Shown here piece by piece: positions 25,372-34,935 of a stretch of DNA of 64,000 nt. The position numbers were made by a program, and so were the translations under genes. Within the stretch, counting starts at the first letter, position 1. Every line of letters begins with the position of its first letter. This stretch comes from Paenibacillus sp. SZ31 (lineage in GTDB: Bacteria > Bacillota > Bacilli > Paenibacillales > Paenibacillaceae), in assembly GCF_012912005.1 (NCBI RefSeq), contig NZ_JABBEA010000002.1, forward strand, positions 1 through 64,000, written 5' to 3'. Below the pieces are notes generated by a model. The model did not search any database. It saw only the letters and a list, made by a program, of their open reading frames with translations, and was not told the origin of the DNA.

Positions 25372-26622
25372 GTGACTGGCGATCAGGACACAGTCGATCC
25401 AAGAAGCTTTCTTACCGAGAAAGTTGGAACATCCATGATTCAGCAGGGAACTAAGACGTTTCGTAACATTAGCCTTGCACTGTTCGCCGGAGGTTTTGTC
25501 ACTTTTGCGTTACTCTACAGCCTTCAGCCCCTGATGCCTGAGATTAGCGATACATTCTCCATTACGCCGGCACACGCCAGTCTTACGCTATCGGTAACAA
25601 CGATCGCCATGGCACTGACGATGCTGTTCATCGGGTCTTTGTCTGATTCGGTGGGACGACGCTTTATTATGACAGCGGCACTGGTGATATCTTCTGTTAT
25701 TGCTTTGCTAAGTGCGTTCAGCCCGGGATATACGGAGCTTCTTCTGCTTCGTATTCTCCAAGGGGTGGCACTTGCGGGGTTGCCAGCGATAGCCATGACA
25801 TATCTGTCAGAAGAAATTGAACCTGCGAGTCTTGGATATGCCATGGGGCTATATATCAGCGGGAATTCGATCGGAGGCATGGCCGGTCGTTTTATCAGCG
25901 GTGTGGTGACAGATTGGTTCAGTTGGCGCGCCGCTGTAGGTTTCATTGGTATTCTTGGACTGTGTGCTGCCGTTATTTTTTGGCTTGTCATCCCGCCATC
26001 CCGTCATTTTGTCAAAGCTGCACCCGGATTCAAAAATCCAATCCCTCTGTTGTGGTCGCAGTGTCGCAATCCGAGGCTGCTATGCCTGTATGGACTCGGT
26101 TTTCTCCTGATGGGGAGCTTTGTGACCCTCTTCAACTATATTGGTTTTGAATTAACGGGCGAACCCTATCATCTTAGCCAGTCCATTGTTGGAAGTCTAT
26201 TTGTGGTATATCTGATGGGCACGGTTAGCAGTACCTGGATGGGCAGGCTGGCAGATCGGTACGGCAGATCACATGTGCTTGGAATCGCGCTGGGCATTAT
26301 TCTGGCTGGTGCAGTCTGTACCCTTCATCCAGCGCTTTGGGTCAAAATTATCGGACTCGCCCTGTTTGCATTCGGTTTCTTCGGCGGCCACTCCATCGCA
26401 AGCAGCTGGGTTGGCCTCGTGGCCAATCAGCACAAATCCCAGGCCAATGCGTTGTATTTATTTTTCTACTACTTTGGTTCAAGCGTAAGCGGAACAGGGG
26501 GCGGATTACTTTACAGCCATCTGGGATGGATAGGCATTGTGGGCATGATTGGTGTGTATGTTTTGATCGGTTTTGTCTTGTGTAATTTGCTTGTCCATCG
26601 GTTGAAGGGACAGGCTACATAA
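25372..26622 (+). CDS. MFS transporter (YnfM-like)
   Basis: A 416-residue major facilitator with about 12 membrane helices. The helix 2-3 loop motif is present (IGSLSDSVGRRFIM, near residue 85) and repeated in the second half (WMGRLADRYGRSHVLG). GTG 25372 has GGAAGG upstream; an alternative ATG at 25435 would remove a 21-residue hydrophilic leader. It is the last gene of the HyuAB operon, 20 bases after the M24 gene, and could export a product or act as a second uptake route. I saw no clear terminator after it. Confidence 0.85.
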   Translation: MTGDQDTVDPRSFLTEKVGTSMIQQGTKTFRNISLALFAGGFVTFALLYSLQPLMPEISDTFSITPAHASLTLSVTTIAMALTMLFIGSLSDSVGRRFIMTAALVISSVIALLSAFSPGYTELLLLRILQGVALAGLPAIAMTYLSEEIEPASLGYAMGLYISGNSIGGMAGRFISGVVTDWFSWRAAVGFIGILGLCAAVIFWLVIPPSRHFVKAAPGFKNPIPLLWSQCRNPRLLCLYGLGFLLMGSFVTLFNYIGFELTGEPYHLSQSIVGSLFVVYLMGTVSSTWMGRLADRYGRSHVLGIALGIILAGAVCTLHPALWVKIIGLALFAFGFFGGHSIASSWVGLVANQHKSQANALYLFFYYFGSSVSGTGGGLLYSHLGWIGIVGMIGVYVLIGFVLCNLLVHRLKGQAT

Positions 26623-26643
26623 ATCAACTTTTTCCGACAGGTC

Positions 26644-26671
26644 TTGCATCTCCTGAAATACCGAGTATAAT
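26644..26671 (+). promoter_or_regulatory. Sigma-A promoter of the small helical protein gene
   Basis: TTGCAT (26644-26649), 16 bases, perfect TATAAT (26666-26671), 37 bases before the start at 26708. Confidence 0.65.
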
Positions 26672-26707
26672 ACTTGGTAAATAGACGAAAAGGGGATGCA
26701 ATAAACG

Positions 26708-27058
26708 ATGAAAACACATGCTGAATTGAACTCACTTCTTGTTGACGATTATCTGGATCTCCTGAACATAGCGAAACAGCTAGGTGATGACGAATGGAAA
26801 GATGCTATTCTGCAAGCATTGAAGGAAGAAGTCGACGCGAATCATCATCTGGATTCAACAGAGGTAAGACAGGATTTATGGAGTCAATTTGAAGGCATTA
26901 ATGAACAGATGCATGATCTGTTAATGCAACTGAAACATGCCGACAATCCAGAAGAGAAAGAGCAGATTATTGAAATGATCTGGGGATTGAAAGTAGACCG
27001 TCATGCCATCACACGTAAACTTGAAACCATGAGCCGTGCCAGCGCTGGACATCAATAA
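26708..27058 (+). CDS. Small acidic helical protein of unknown function
   Basis: A 116-residue protein that I do not recognise. It is almost entirely predicted helix, rich in Glu/Asp and Leu, with heptad-like runs (LWSQFEGINEQMHDLLMQLK; KEQIIEMIWGLKVDRHAI), no signal peptide and no membrane segment. AAAAGGGGATG precedes it. It has its own promoter and terminator, so it is a single-gene unit. A coiled-coil or small scaffold role would fit, but nothing in the context indicates one. Confidence 0.75.
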   Translation: MKTHAELNSLLVDDYLDLLNIAKQLGDDEWKDAILQALKEEVDANHHLDSTEVRQDLWSQFEGINEQMHDLLMQLKHADNPEEKEQIIEMIWGLKVDRHAITRKLETMSRASAGHQ

Positions 27059-27080
27059 GCTCTAGGTTGATTATACATTG

Positions 27081-27131
27081 AAACCCGCGTGCTCCCTAGG
27101 ATTATCCCCTAGGTCGCACGCGGGTTTTGTT
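27081..27131. terminator. Strong terminator, possibly bidirectional
   Basis: AAACCCGCGTGC pairs with GCACGCGGGTTT, with an inner CCTAGG/CCTAGG stem. TTTTGTTTATGTTTT follows on the plus strand. It ends the gene at 26708 and may also serve the convergent azoreductase. Confidence 0.88.
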
Positions 27132-27166
27132 TATGTTTTGATTGTTACTATTTTTGAACTACCTTT

Positions 27167-27793
27167 CTAAAACTGTTTTGCCAAAGTAGTTGCCTGTTCT
27201 ATAGCTTGTTGCTTGATCTCATCCGCACGATCTTTATATTGATTATGACCCTCTACAAAAATGCCATCAAGTTTCGGCACACCGAGGAATGACATGATAA
27301 TGCTCAGGTAACGGTGACCAGATTCCATCTGAGCCGCTGGGCCTTCGGAATAAATGCCGCCGCGGGCCTGAATATGCAGCGCTTTTTTGTCAGTCAGCAG
27401 TCCAACAGGACCTTGTTCGGTATAACGAAAAGTTTTGCCAGCTACGCAGATGGAATCCACATAAGCCTTCAGAATAGGGGGAAATGAGAAGTTCCACATC
27501 GGTGTTACAAAAACATATTTATCTGCTGCAGCAAATTGATCTGACAGTTCATTCAAACGGCTTACTTTGGTCTGCTCTTCGGCAGTCAGATTACTGCCCG
27601 ATTGCAGTTTGCCCCATCCACTGAAGACATCCGCATCGATATGGGGGATATCCGAGCGATACAGATCGAGGTGAACAACCTCATCAGAAGGGTGACTTTC
27701 ACGATACGCGTCAATGAATGCTTTACCTGTAGCCATGCTAAAGGAGGTTTCATGATCATGAGGATGGGCAGTAATATACAATAAAGTAGACAT
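27167..27793 (-). CDS. FMN-dependent NADH:azo/quinone reductase (AzoR-like)
   Basis: A flavodoxin-like oxidoreductase of 208 residues that reduces quinones and azo compounds with NADH. The N-terminal FMN-phosphate region [18 protein letters not shown] and the [16 protein letters not shown] segment (near residue 99), which binds the flavin ring in AzoR proteins, are visible, as is [18 protein letters not shown] supports the start at 27793. It stands alone on the minus strand, divergent from deoR, and probably deals with electrophile or quinone stress. Confidence 0.9.
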   Translation of the reverse strand: MSTLLYITAHPHDHETSFSMATGKAFIDAYRESHPSDEVVHLDLYRSDIPHIDADVFSGWGKLQSGSNLTAEEQTKVSRLNELSDQFAAADKYVFVTPMWNFSFPPILKAYVDSICVAGKTFRYTEQGPVGLLTDKKALHIQARGGIYSEGPAAQMESGHRYLSIIMSFLGVPKLDGIFVEGHNQYKDRADEIKQQAIEQATTLAKQF

Positions 27794-27939
27794 GTTGTTC
27801 TTCCTCTCTGTGCAATTAATGGGGTGAAGCCATCTTGGAATGATGAAGCGACCGCAGTAGTATGCATCGTTTTCCCCGTTTTATACGTCAGAAAGGGATA
27901 TGAGTGGAATGATCATGATACTGAATTGCATGCTATGTA

Positions 27940-27967
27940 GTGACCAGATACTCAATCCATGTATAAT
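27940..27967 (+). promoter_or_regulatory. Candidate promoter of deoR
   Basis: GTGACC (27940-27945), 16 bases, TATAAT (27962-27967), 57 bases before the deoR start. The -35 is weak, the -10 perfect. Confidence 0.5.
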
Positions 27968-28023
27968 ATACAGGACGAGTATTTATTTTCCAACGATAAT
28001 AGGGATGAGTGAGATGAGCGCAC

Positions 28024-28968
28024 ATGGGAATGGACCTGGAGAAGCAACGATTAAGCATTGAAGCAGCGAAATTGTATTATCAGTCCGATTACAGCCAGCA
28101 GGATATTGCCGCCCGATTGGGCGTGTCACGTCCAACCGTATCAAGATTACTTCAGTACGCCAAAGATCGCGGATACGTCCGGATTGAAATTATGGACCCG
28201 CTGGAGGATATCGACATCATTGCCGGAGAACTCAAGTCGAAATATGATCTGGATACGGCACTTGTGTGTTTTGCCCCACTGAAGAGTGATGAGGAAATAC
28301 AGAAGCATATCAGCAAACGAGCAGCAGACTACCTTCAGGAGACGGTTCAGGATGCAGATATTATCGGGGTGACTTGGGGAACAACCATGCATGCCATAGC
28401 ACGCCAGCTTCGTCCCAAGCAGGTCAAAGGTGTCGAAGTCGTTCAATTGAAGGGGGGCGTAAGCCACTCCCATGTCAATACGTATGCCGCTGAGATTGTT
28501 CATTTGTTCGCTGAAGCCTTCCACACGGTACCAAGGTATCTGCCATTGCCCGTAATTTTCGACAACATTGAAGTGAAGAACATGGTGGAAGCGGATCGGC
28601 ATATCGGCAGAATCGTGGAACTTGGCAGACAGGCCAACATTGCTTTGTTCACCGTGGGTACTGTGAAGGAGGATGCGTTATTGTTCAGACTCGGCTATTT
28701 CAATGAAGAAGAGCAACAATTACTAATGAACTCAGGTGCAGGTGACATTTGTTCACGCTTTTTTGATGCGGAAGGTCAGTTGATCAGTGAAGAGATTAAC
28801 AGCAGAACCGTCGGAATTGACTTGGCGGAATTGAGAAATAAGGAAAAATCAATCCTTGTCGCCGGGGGGCAACGCAAAATTGAAGCGATTCACGCCGCGC
28901 TCAAAGGTCATTACGCCAATATTCTGGTTACGGATCAGTACACAGCGCAGGCATTACTGCGATTCTAA
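28024..28968 (+). CDS. deoR: Deoxyribonucleoside regulator DeoR (SorC/CggR family)
   Basis: A repressor of 314 residues. The N-terminal helix-turn-helix (YSQQDIAARLGVSRPTVSRLL, about 22-42) and a SorC-type sugar-phosphate domain (IIGVTWGTTMHAIARQL; LMNSGAGDICSRFFD) are clear. B. subtilis DeoR of this family responds to deoxyribose-5-phosphate and represses deoC-nupC-pdp. The same kind of operon lies directly downstream after a terminator. ATG 28024 follows GAGTGAG; ATG 28030 is an alternative. An inverted repeat at 29072-29085 is its likely target. Confidence 0.9.
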   Translation: MGMDLEKQRLSIEAAKLYYQSDYSQQDIAARLGVSRPTVSRLLQYAKDRGYVRIEIMDPLEDIDIIAGELKSKYDLDTALVCFAPLKSDEEIQKHISKRAADYLQETVQDADIIGVTWGTTMHAIARQLRPKQVKGVEVVQLKGGVSHSHVNTYAAEIVHLFAEAFHTVPRYLPLPVIFDNIEVKNMVEADRHIGRIVELGRQANIALFTVGTVKEDALLFRLGYFNEEEQQLLMNSGAGDICSRFFDAEGQLISEEINSRTVGIDLAELRNKEKSILVAGGQRKIEAIHAALKGHYANILVTDQYTAQALLRF

Positions 28969-28990
28969 TTTTCAAATGGATATGGATGAC

Positions 28991-29024
28991 AACATCTGCC
29001 ACGTAAAAAGGGCGGATGTTTTGC
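28991..29024 (+). terminator. Terminator after deoR
   Basis: AACATCTGCC pairs with GGCGGATGTT, followed by TTGCTTTG. It separates deoR from the deoC operon. Confidence 0.65.
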
Positions 29025-29071
29025 TTTGTAAGGCAGAAAATATAACGAAGCAAGAACAGCAAGTGGAACCG

Positions 29072-29116
29072 TGAACAAAAGTTCAATTTGATTTTTACAT
29101 ATGTTCATGTTAGTGT
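29072..29116 (+). promoter_or_regulatory. Candidate promoter and DeoR operator before deoC
   Basis: The inverted repeat TGAAC-AAAA-GTTCA (29072-29085) is perfect. TTGATT (29088-29093), 17 bases and TAGTGT (29111-29116) make a modest promoter directly after it, and a further half-site-like TGTTCATG lies in the spacer. Confidence 0.45.
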
Positions 29117-29159
29117 AAGGGTATAGAAAATAACTAGTTCAGATAAGGGAGAGATTCAA

Positions 29160-29834
29160 TTGACTACACCACAATTAGCTAAAATGATCGACCATACGTT
29201 GCTTCGTGCGGACGCAACGCAGAGTGAAATGGCCAAGTTAACCGAAGAAGCGAAGCAATACCAGTTTGCTTCCGTATGTGTTAACCCAGGATGGGTTGCT
29301 TATGCTGCTGAGCAGTTGCAAGGTACTGGCGTAGATATCTGCACCGTTATTGGTTTCCCTCTGGGAGCATCTACATCGGAGACAAAAGCTTTCGAAACTA
29401 AAGATGCGATTGCTAAAGGTGCAACTGAAGTCGATATGGTCATCAACATCAGTGCTTTGAAAGATGGCAAAGATGATTACGTTGAACAGGATATTCGTGC
29501 TGTAGTTGAAGCTGCTGCGGGTAAAGCTTTGGTGAAAGTCATAATTGAAACTTGTCTGTTGACGGATGATGAGAAAGTACGTGCTTGTCAGGCAGCTGTA
29601 CGAGCTGGAGCAGATTTTGTTAAAACTTCTACAGGTTTCTCCACAGGTGGAGCAACGCCAGAAGATATCGCTTTGATGCGTCGTACTGTAGGTCCTGATG
29701 TAGGCGTTAAAGCTTCAGGTGGCGTACGTAGCCTGGAAGATATGCAGAAAATGATCGAAGCGGGTGCGACTCGGATCGGTGCAAGCTCTGGCGTGAAGAT
29801 CATGCAGGGCGGTCAGTCTACATCTTCTTACTAA
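29160..29834 (+). CDS. deoC: Deoxyribose-phosphate aldolase
   Basis: Cleaves 2-deoxyribose-5-phosphate to glyceraldehyde-3-phosphate and acetaldehyde. The 224-residue TIM barrel carries [12 protein letters not shown] at the N-terminus, VCVNPGWV, the Schiff-base Lys in [11 protein letters not shown] (near residue 151) and the second Lys in [10 protein letters not shown] (near residue 183). The start is TTG 29160 behind AAGGGAGAG; no in-frame ATG fits. It leads the deo operon. Codon use from here to pdp looks more biased (GTA, GGT, CGT-rich) than in the sugar operons upstream, suggesting higher expression. Confidence 0.95.
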   Translation: MTTPQLAKMIDHTLLRADATQSEMAKLTEEAKQYQFASVCVNPGWVAYAAEQLQGTGVDICTVIGFPLGASTSETKAFETKDAIAKGATEVDMVINISALKDGKDDYVEQDIRAVVEAAAGKALVKVIIETCLLTDDEKVRACQAAVRAGADFVKTSTGFSTGGATPEDIALMRRTVGPDVGVKASGGVRSLEDMQKMIEAGATRIGASSGVKIMQGGQSTSSY

Positions 29835-29878
29835 GAAGGAGCTTGTTAAACAAAGCTTGATGGAGTGAAAAGTAATAA

Positions 29879-29923
29879 TATATTCTCTGTACTTGGGCAC
29901 TCGACTCAGGTACAGGGAATATA
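29879..29923 (+). promoter_or_regulatory. Intercistronic hairpin between deoC and nupC
   Basis: TATATTCTCTGTAC (29879-29892) pairs with GTACAGGGAATATA (29910-29923) with one G-U pair. There is no clean U-run, so it is more likely an mRNA stability or processing element than a terminator. Confidence 0.5.
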
Positions 29924-29955
29924 ATGTACACTTATATTTTAAAAACGGGATTAAT

Positions 29956-29968
29956 TGTAAGCGCTTCA
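29956..29968. promoter_or_regulatory. Candidate cre site before nupC
   Basis: TGTAAGCGCTTCA matches the left half and centre of cre perfectly and lacks one base in the right half. It lies 94 bases before nupC, inside the operon. Confidence 0.35.
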
Positions 29969-30061
29969 TAAGTTTTCTGAAAGGTTAATGATTTAGAATG
30001 CTTAAGCACCCTTTGAGCTGAATTCCACATCCGGCTTAACTACCTTCAAAGGAGAGATCAA

Positions 30062-31252
30062 ATGAAATTTCTAATTGCCCTTCTTGGCTTACTCGTTGTT
30101 TTTGGACTGGCTTATATCGCAAGCAACGGTAAAAAGAAGATTAGATACCGACCGCTGGTCGTTATGATTGTTTTGCAGGTGATTCTGGCCTATGCCTTGC
30201 TGAATACAGGGGTAGGAACATGGCTGATTGGTGGATTTGCGACCATATTTGAAAGTTTGCTGGCCTATGCGAATGAAGGGATTTCATTTGTATTCGGTGG
30301 TTTAACTGGTGTCCCGGATGCTAATGGCGGATTTCCGTTCTTCCTGAATGTATTGATGCCGATTGTTGTCATTTCTGCCCTCATTGGGATATTGCAGTAT
30401 ATCCGAATCTTACCTTTTGTTATAAAATATATTGGTCTGGTATTAAGCAAAATCAACGGAATGGGCAAACTGGAATCATATAACGCGGTTGCTTCGGCTG
30501 TATTGGGGCAATCTGAAGTGTTCATTTCTGTGAAAAAACAAATTGGGTTGTTGCCAAAACATCGGCTGTACACCTTGTGTGCCTCGGCGATGTCCACGGT
30601 ATCGATGTCGATTGTCGGTGCCTATATGTCCATGATTGATCCGAAATATGTGGTTACGGCACTCGTGCTGAACCTGTTTGGCGGTTTTATCATTGCTTCC
30701 ATTGTGAATCCTTATGAGGTTACAGAGGAAGAAGATATATTGGAAGTACAGGAAGAGGAGAAACAGTCCTTTTTCGAAATGCTGGGTGAGTACATCCTGG
30801 ATGGATTTAAAGTCGCCATCATCGTAGCTGCGATGTTAATCGGTTTTGTCGCTCTCATCGCGTTAGTTAACGGAATGTTTAGCGCAATACTCGGTATTTC
30901 ATTCCAGGAGCTGCTAGGTTATGTGTTTGCACCATTTGCCTTTATTATGGGTGTTCCATGGAAGGAAGCTGTTCAAGCGGGAAGTATTATGGCTACCAAA
31001 ATGGTATCCAATGAATTCGTAGCCATGCTTGATCTGACGAAGCAGACAACGTTGTCTGCCAGAACAACAGGGATCGTATCCGTCTTCCTCGTATCGTTCG
31101 CCAACTTCTCCTCCATCGGTATTATTGCCGGTGCGGTGAAGGGACTTCATGAGAAACAAGGTAATGTGGTAGCCCGCTTCGGTCTGAAACTGCTTTACGG
31201 TGCATCGCTTGTCAGTGTATTGTCGGCGATCATCGCCGGACTGTTCTTGTAA
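30062..31252 (+). CDS. nupC: Concentrative nucleoside transporter NupC
   Basis: An inner-membrane cation-coupled nucleoside importer of 396 residues, the length of B. subtilis NupC. Family segments are [20 protein letters not shown] (near residue 49), [37 protein letters not shown] (near residue 144) and [18 protein letters not shown], the substrate and cation site regions. AAAGGAGAG sets ATG 30062. It supplies deoxynucleosides to the phosphorylases encoded downstream. Confidence 0.94.
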   Translation: MKFLIALLGLLVVFGLAYIASNGKKKIRYRPLVVMIVLQVILAYALLNTGVGTWLIGGFATIFESLLAYANEGISFVFGGLTGVPDANGGFPFFLNVLMPIVVISALIGILQYIRILPFVIKYIGLVLSKINGMGKLESYNAVASAVLGQSEVFISVKKQIGLLPKHRLYTLCASAMSTVSMSIVGAYMSMIDPKYVVTALVLNLFGGFIIASIVNPYEVTEEEDILEVQEEEKQSFFEMLGEYILDGFKVAIIVAAMLIGFVALIALVNGMFSAILGISFQELLGYVFAPFAFIMGVPWKEAVQAGSIMATKMVSNEFVAMLDLTKQTTLSARTTGIVSVFLVSFANFSSIGIIAGAVKGLHEKQGNVVARFGLKLLYGASLVSVLSAIIAGLFL

Positions 31253-31281
31253 ACCGGATTATTGGAAGGAGTGCTTAGGTT

Positions 31282-32460
31282 ATGTCAACATTCAAAAGAG
31301 TACATCTAATCGTTATGGATTCTGTAGGGATCGGCGAAGCGCCGGATGCAGCAGAATTTGATGATTTTGATGTAGATACCTTCGGTCACATTGCACGTGA
31401 ACGCGGAGGTCTAAAAATGCCTCACATGGCCAGTCTCGGACTGTCCAACATCAAAGAAATCGAGGGTGTTCCTGTAGCGGATGCACCTAAAGCGTATTAC
31501 ACCAAGATGCAGGAAGCATCCAGAGGCAAAGACACAATGACAGGTCACTGGGAGCTGATGGGTCTTTACATTGATACACCTTTCCGCGTGTTCGAGAACG
31601 GCTTTCCCGATGAGCTGATTCAGCGCATTGAAGAGAAAACGGGCCGTAAGGTCATTGGTAACAAACCGGCCAGCGGAACGGAAATTCTGGATGAGCTGGG
31701 TGCAGAGCATGTTGAAACTGGCGCACTCATCGTGTACACATCTGCGGATTCGGTTCTGCAAATTGCAGCACATGAGGACGTTGTTCCACTGAAAGAACTG
31801 TATGAGATCTGTGAGTTCTGTCGCGAAATCACACTTGAAGATCCGTACATGCTGGGCCGCATTATTGCACGTCCATTTGTAGGTGAAGCGGGTGTCTGGA
31901 AGCGTACTGCGAATCGTCATGACTATGCGCTTAAACCGTTTGGACGTACCGTTATGAATGAACTTCAAGATGGTGGATTTGATGTCATTGCCTTGGGTAA
32001 AATTGCGGATATCTACGATGGCGAAGGTGTGACGAAGTCCGTTCGTACTGTATCGAATATGGATGGCATGGACAAGTTGTCTGAAACGATGGATGAAGAG
32101 TTCACTGGACTTAGCTTCCTGAACCTGGTTGATTTTGATGCCCTGTACGGTCACCGTCGTGATCCACAAGGTTATGCTCAGGCGCTTGAAGACTATGATG
32201 CACGGCTGCCAGAGATTTTTGCCAAAATGACCAATGATGATCTGCTGCTGATCACAGCTGACCATGGTAACGATCCAACATACCGTGGCACAGACCACAC
32301 TCGTGAATATGTACCACTGCTTGCCTACTCTCCGCGCTTCAGCGAGGGCAAAAAGCTTGATCTGCGCAGCACATTTGCTGACCTTGGTGCAACCGTAGCC
32401 GAGAACTTTGGAGTGAAAATGCCGGAATATGGCACCAGCTTCCTGAAAGATTTGAAATAG
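31282..32460 (+). CDS. deoB: Phosphopentomutase
   Basis: Interconverts (deoxy)ribose-1-phosphate and -5-phosphate. The 392-residue alkaline-phosphatase-fold protein shows its manganese sites: [12 protein letters not shown] at the N-terminus, [11 protein letters not shown] with the catalytic Thr (near residue 85), and [19 protein letters not shown] near residue 325. AAGGAG precedes ATG 31282, 29 bases after nupC. It links the phosphorylases (deoD, pdp) to deoC. Confidence 0.95.
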   Translation: MSTFKRVHLIVMDSVGIGEAPDAAEFDDFDVDTFGHIARERGGLKMPHMASLGLSNIKEIEGVPVADAPKAYYTKMQEASRGKDTMTGHWELMGLYIDTPFRVFENGFPDELIQRIEEKTGRKVIGNKPASGTEILDELGAEHVETGALIVYTSADSVLQIAAHEDVVPLKELYEICEFCREITLEDPYMLGRIIARPFVGEAGVWKRTANRHDYALKPFGRTVMNELQDGGFDVIALGKIADIYDGEGVTKSVRTVSNMDGMDKLSETMDEEFTGLSFLNLVDFDALYGHRRDPQGYAQALEDYDARLPEIFAKMTNDDLLLITADHGNDPTYRGTDHTREYVPLLAYSPRFSEGKKLDLRSTFADLGATVAENFGVKMPEYGTSFLKDLK

Positions 32461-32558
32461 GTTTTTCGAAAACAGGATAGGGGATGTCGGAGTAGTTGAG
32501 GCTGCTCCGGTTCCTGCCATCATAATAGACTAAACATATAACTGGAGGAGATTCATTC

Positions 32559-33266
32559 ATGAGTACACATATTGGAGCAAAACCCGGAGATATCGCAGAA
32601 ACGATCCTTTTGCCAGGAGACCCTTTGCGCGCGAAATATATTGCAGATACGTACCTTGAAGATGTTGTATGTTACAACGAGGTTCGCGGAATGCTTGGTT
32701 TTACAGGTACATATCAAGGACACCGGATTTCGGTGCAAGGTTCAGGAATGGGTATTCCGTCTTTCGCAATCTATGCTAACGAATTGATCAGCGAATATGG
32801 CGTGAAAAACCTGATTCGTGTAGGTACTTGTGGCGGTATGCAGGAGCATGTACGTGTACGTGACGTCATCCTTGCACAAGCAGCATGTACAGATTCCAGC
32901 ATGAACAAACACGTATTCGGTGGATATGACTTCTCGCCAATCGCTACGTTCTCCCTGCTGAAAGAAGCATATGATCGGGCAACAGCTAAAGGCATGAAAA
33001 TTCATGTGGGTAACGTGTTCAGCTCGGATTCTTTCTACCGCGATGACCGTTCCGTAACCGAGAAGTTGATGAAACACGGCGTACTGGGCGTAGAAATGGA
33101 AACAACAGCACTGTATACCATCGCTGCCAAGTTCGGTGTTAACGCACTGACCATCCTGACGGTAAGTGACCACTTGCTGACAGGCGAAGAAACAACTGCC
33201 GAAGAGCGCCAAAAAACGTTCAACGACATGATGGTAGTTGCCCTGGACACAGCAATCACACTGTAA
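32559..33266 (+). CDS. deoD: Purine-nucleoside phosphorylase, DeoD type
   Basis: Phosphorolyses purine (deoxy)nucleosides to base and (deoxy)ribose-1-phosphate. The protein has 235 residues, the length of hexameric DeoD enzymes. Motifs: [18 protein letters not shown] (phosphate site, near residue 20), [19 protein letters not shown] (ribose site, near residue 178) and VSDHLLTGE with the base-binding Asp (near residue 204). ACTGGAGGAG sets ATG 32559. It is the fourth gene of the deo operon. Confidence 0.95.
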   Translation: MSTHIGAKPGDIAETILLPGDPLRAKYIADTYLEDVVCYNEVRGMLGFTGTYQGHRISVQGSGMGIPSFAIYANELISEYGVKNLIRVGTCGGMQEHVRVRDVILAQAACTDSSMNKHVFGGYDFSPIATFSLLKEAYDRATAKGMKIHVGNVFSSDSFYRDDRSVTEKLMKHGVLGVEMETTALYTIAAKFGVNALTILTVSDHLLTGEETTAEERQKTFNDMMVVALDTAITL

Positions 33267-33320
33267 TAGTTGCATTTTATATTCATAATCAATTGATTTT
33301 AATCGAAACTTTTGTTTTAA

Positions 33321-33452
33321 GCACGGAGTGAAGGAACTGGAATCGATTCTGAAGAAGCGAAGCGTTCGCCTTTGTCTCTGAGTTTTCCCCATTGCAAAAT
33401 GGATCAAAAAAACTTGGAGACAACAGCGATCGAAGGAACGATCCGGAGCCGG
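33321..33452. repeat. Dispersed palindromic repeat, diverged copy D
   Basis: The core GAAGCGAAGCGTTCGCC is shared with copies A and C. GTCTCTGAGTTTT pairs with AAAACTTGGAGAC, and ACAGCGATCGAAGGAACG replaces the usual ACAGCGATTGGAAGGTTG. The outer arms have diverged. It fills the gap between deoD and pdp and would form a hairpin inside the operon mRNA. Confidence 0.65.
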
Positions 33453-33514
33453 AACGGTCAACGGACCAACAACAAAGTGTTCTATACAATCAACACACAC
33501 AAGGAGAGATCATC

Positions 33515-34816
33515 ATGAGAATGGTAGACATTATTGCCAAGAAACGCGACGGAAAAGAACTGACAACAGCTGAGATTGATTTTGTTGTTCAAGGATACAC
33601 ACAAGGAGAGATCCCGGACTATCAAGTCAGCGCATGGGCGATGGCGGTATTCTTTAAAGATATGACAGACAAAGAACGTGCTGATCTCACGATGTCCATG
33701 GTAAATTCGGGTGAAACGATCGACCTGTCCGCCATCGAAGGTATCAAAGTAGACAAGCACTCCACAGGAGGTGTGGGCGATACAACAACACTGGTACTCG
33801 CTCCGCTTGTTGCTGCGCTGGATGTTCCTGTTGCCAAAATGTCCGGACGTGGACTTGGTCACACGGGTGGTACAACAGACAAGCTGGAATCCGTTGCTGG
33901 CTTCCACGTAGAGCTTGAAAAAGAAGAGTTCATTCGACTCGTAAACGAACATAAGGTTGCAGTTATCGGACAAAGTGGTAATCTAACGCCTGCAGACAAG
34001 AAGCTCTATGCACTGCGTGACGTAACAGCTACCGTTAACTCCATCCCACTGATCGCCAGCTCCATCATGAGCAAGAAAATTGCAGCAGGTGCTGATGCAA
34101 TCGTATTGGATGTTAAAACGGGTGCTGGTGCATTCATGAAAACAACGGAAGATGCTAAAGAACTGGCACATGCCATGGTAAGCATCGGTAACAATGTTGG
34201 CCGTAAAACGATGGCTGTTATCTCCGATATGTCCCAACCACTGGGTCTGGCGATTGGTAACGCGCTTGAAGTGAAAGAAGCCATCCTCACCCTGCAAGGT
34301 AAAGGCCCGAAAGATCTGGAAGAGCTGTGTCTGGCACTTGGACGTCAGATGGTATTCCTTGCTGGCAAGGCAGATTCCTTGGAGCATGCTGAGGAGAGAT
34401 TGAGAGAAGTCATCCAGAACGGTAAGGCACTGGAGAAATTCAAAGATTTCTTGGCAAACCAAGGTGGAGACGCTTCGGTTGTGGATCATCCAGATCGTTT
34501 GCCTCAGGCACAATACCTGGTTGAAGTGCCAGCAGACAAAGACGGCTATGTTGCCGGAATCGTCGCTGACGAAATCGGTACTGCAGCAATGCTGCTCGGC
34601 GCAGGCCGTGCAACGAAAGAGTCTGAGATTGATCTCGCTGTTGGTCTGATGCTGAACAAAAAAGTCGGTGACCCAGTCAAAGCTGGTGAGTCCCTCGTAA
34701 CGATCCATGCCAATCGTGAAGACGTAGCAGACGTCATCGCGAAGATCAAAGAAAACATTACGATCGCCGATCATGCCGATGCGCCTGTATTGGTTCATGA
34801 TATCGTAACCGAATAA
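33515..34816 (+). CDS. pdp: Pyrimidine-nucleoside phosphorylase
   Basis: Phosphorolyses uridine, thymidine and deoxyuridine. The 433-residue protein has the family signature [20 protein letters not shown] (near residue 80), [16 protein letters not shown] (near residue 108), and a C-terminal domain ending in [24 protein letters not shown] gives ATG 33515; the frame is open to 33392, but the upstream part is repeat-derived DNA. It is the last gene of the deo operon and is followed by a strong terminator. Confidence 0.95.
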   Translation: MRMVDIIAKKRDGKELTTAEIDFVVQGYTQGEIPDYQVSAWAMAVFFKDMTDKERADLTMSMVNSGETIDLSAIEGIKVDKHSTGGVGDTTTLVLAPLVAALDVPVAKMSGRGLGHTGGTTDKLESVAGFHVELEKEEFIRLVNEHKVAVIGQSGNLTPADKKLYALRDVTATVNSIPLIASSIMSKKIAAGADAIVLDVKTGAGAFMKTTEDAKELAHAMVSIGNNVGRKTMAVISDMSQPLGLAIGNALEVKEAILTLQGKGPKDLEELCLALGRQMVFLAGKADSLEHAEERLREVIQNGKALEKFKDFLANQGGDASVVDHPDRLPQAQYLVEVPADKDGYVAGIVADEIGTAAMLLGAGRATKESEIDLAVGLMLNKKVGDPVKAGESLVTIHANREDVADVIAKIKENITIADHADAPVLVHDIVTE

Positions 34817-34861
34817 TACAATCAGAACAGACGAGATGTAATCTCATGTCTAACTGAACAT

Positions 34862-34905
34862 GAAAGCCCCAAAGCGATGTAATCCATCGCTTTGGGGCTT
34901 TTTGT
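34862..34905 (+). terminator. Terminator of the deo operon
   Basis: AAAGCCCCAAAGCGATG pairs with CATCGCTTTGGGGCTTT across a short loop, followed by TTGTCG with a T-rich end. Confidence 0.9.
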
Positions 34906-34935
34906 CGTTGAGGCGCACGCTGTTAATATTAGCGA

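Noticed and set aside
31411..32523. A 370-codon open frame on the minus strand across deoB
   Set aside because: It is antisense to a clear phosphopentomutase gene, its protein is rich in Cys, His and Phe with no domain, and it has no ribosome site. It is a codon-bias shadow.
32742..33500. A 252-codon minus-strand frame across deoD and the repeat
   Set aside because: Antisense to deoD, low-complexity Cys/Phe/His composition, no ribosome site.
33392..33514. N-terminal extension of pyrimidine-nucleoside phosphorylase
   Set aside because: It is translated repeat-derived DNA, and a clear AAGGAGAG precedes ATG 33515.
33983..34798. A 271-codon minus-strand frame across pdp
   Set aside because: Antisense shadow of a highly biased gene; no start signal and no domain.
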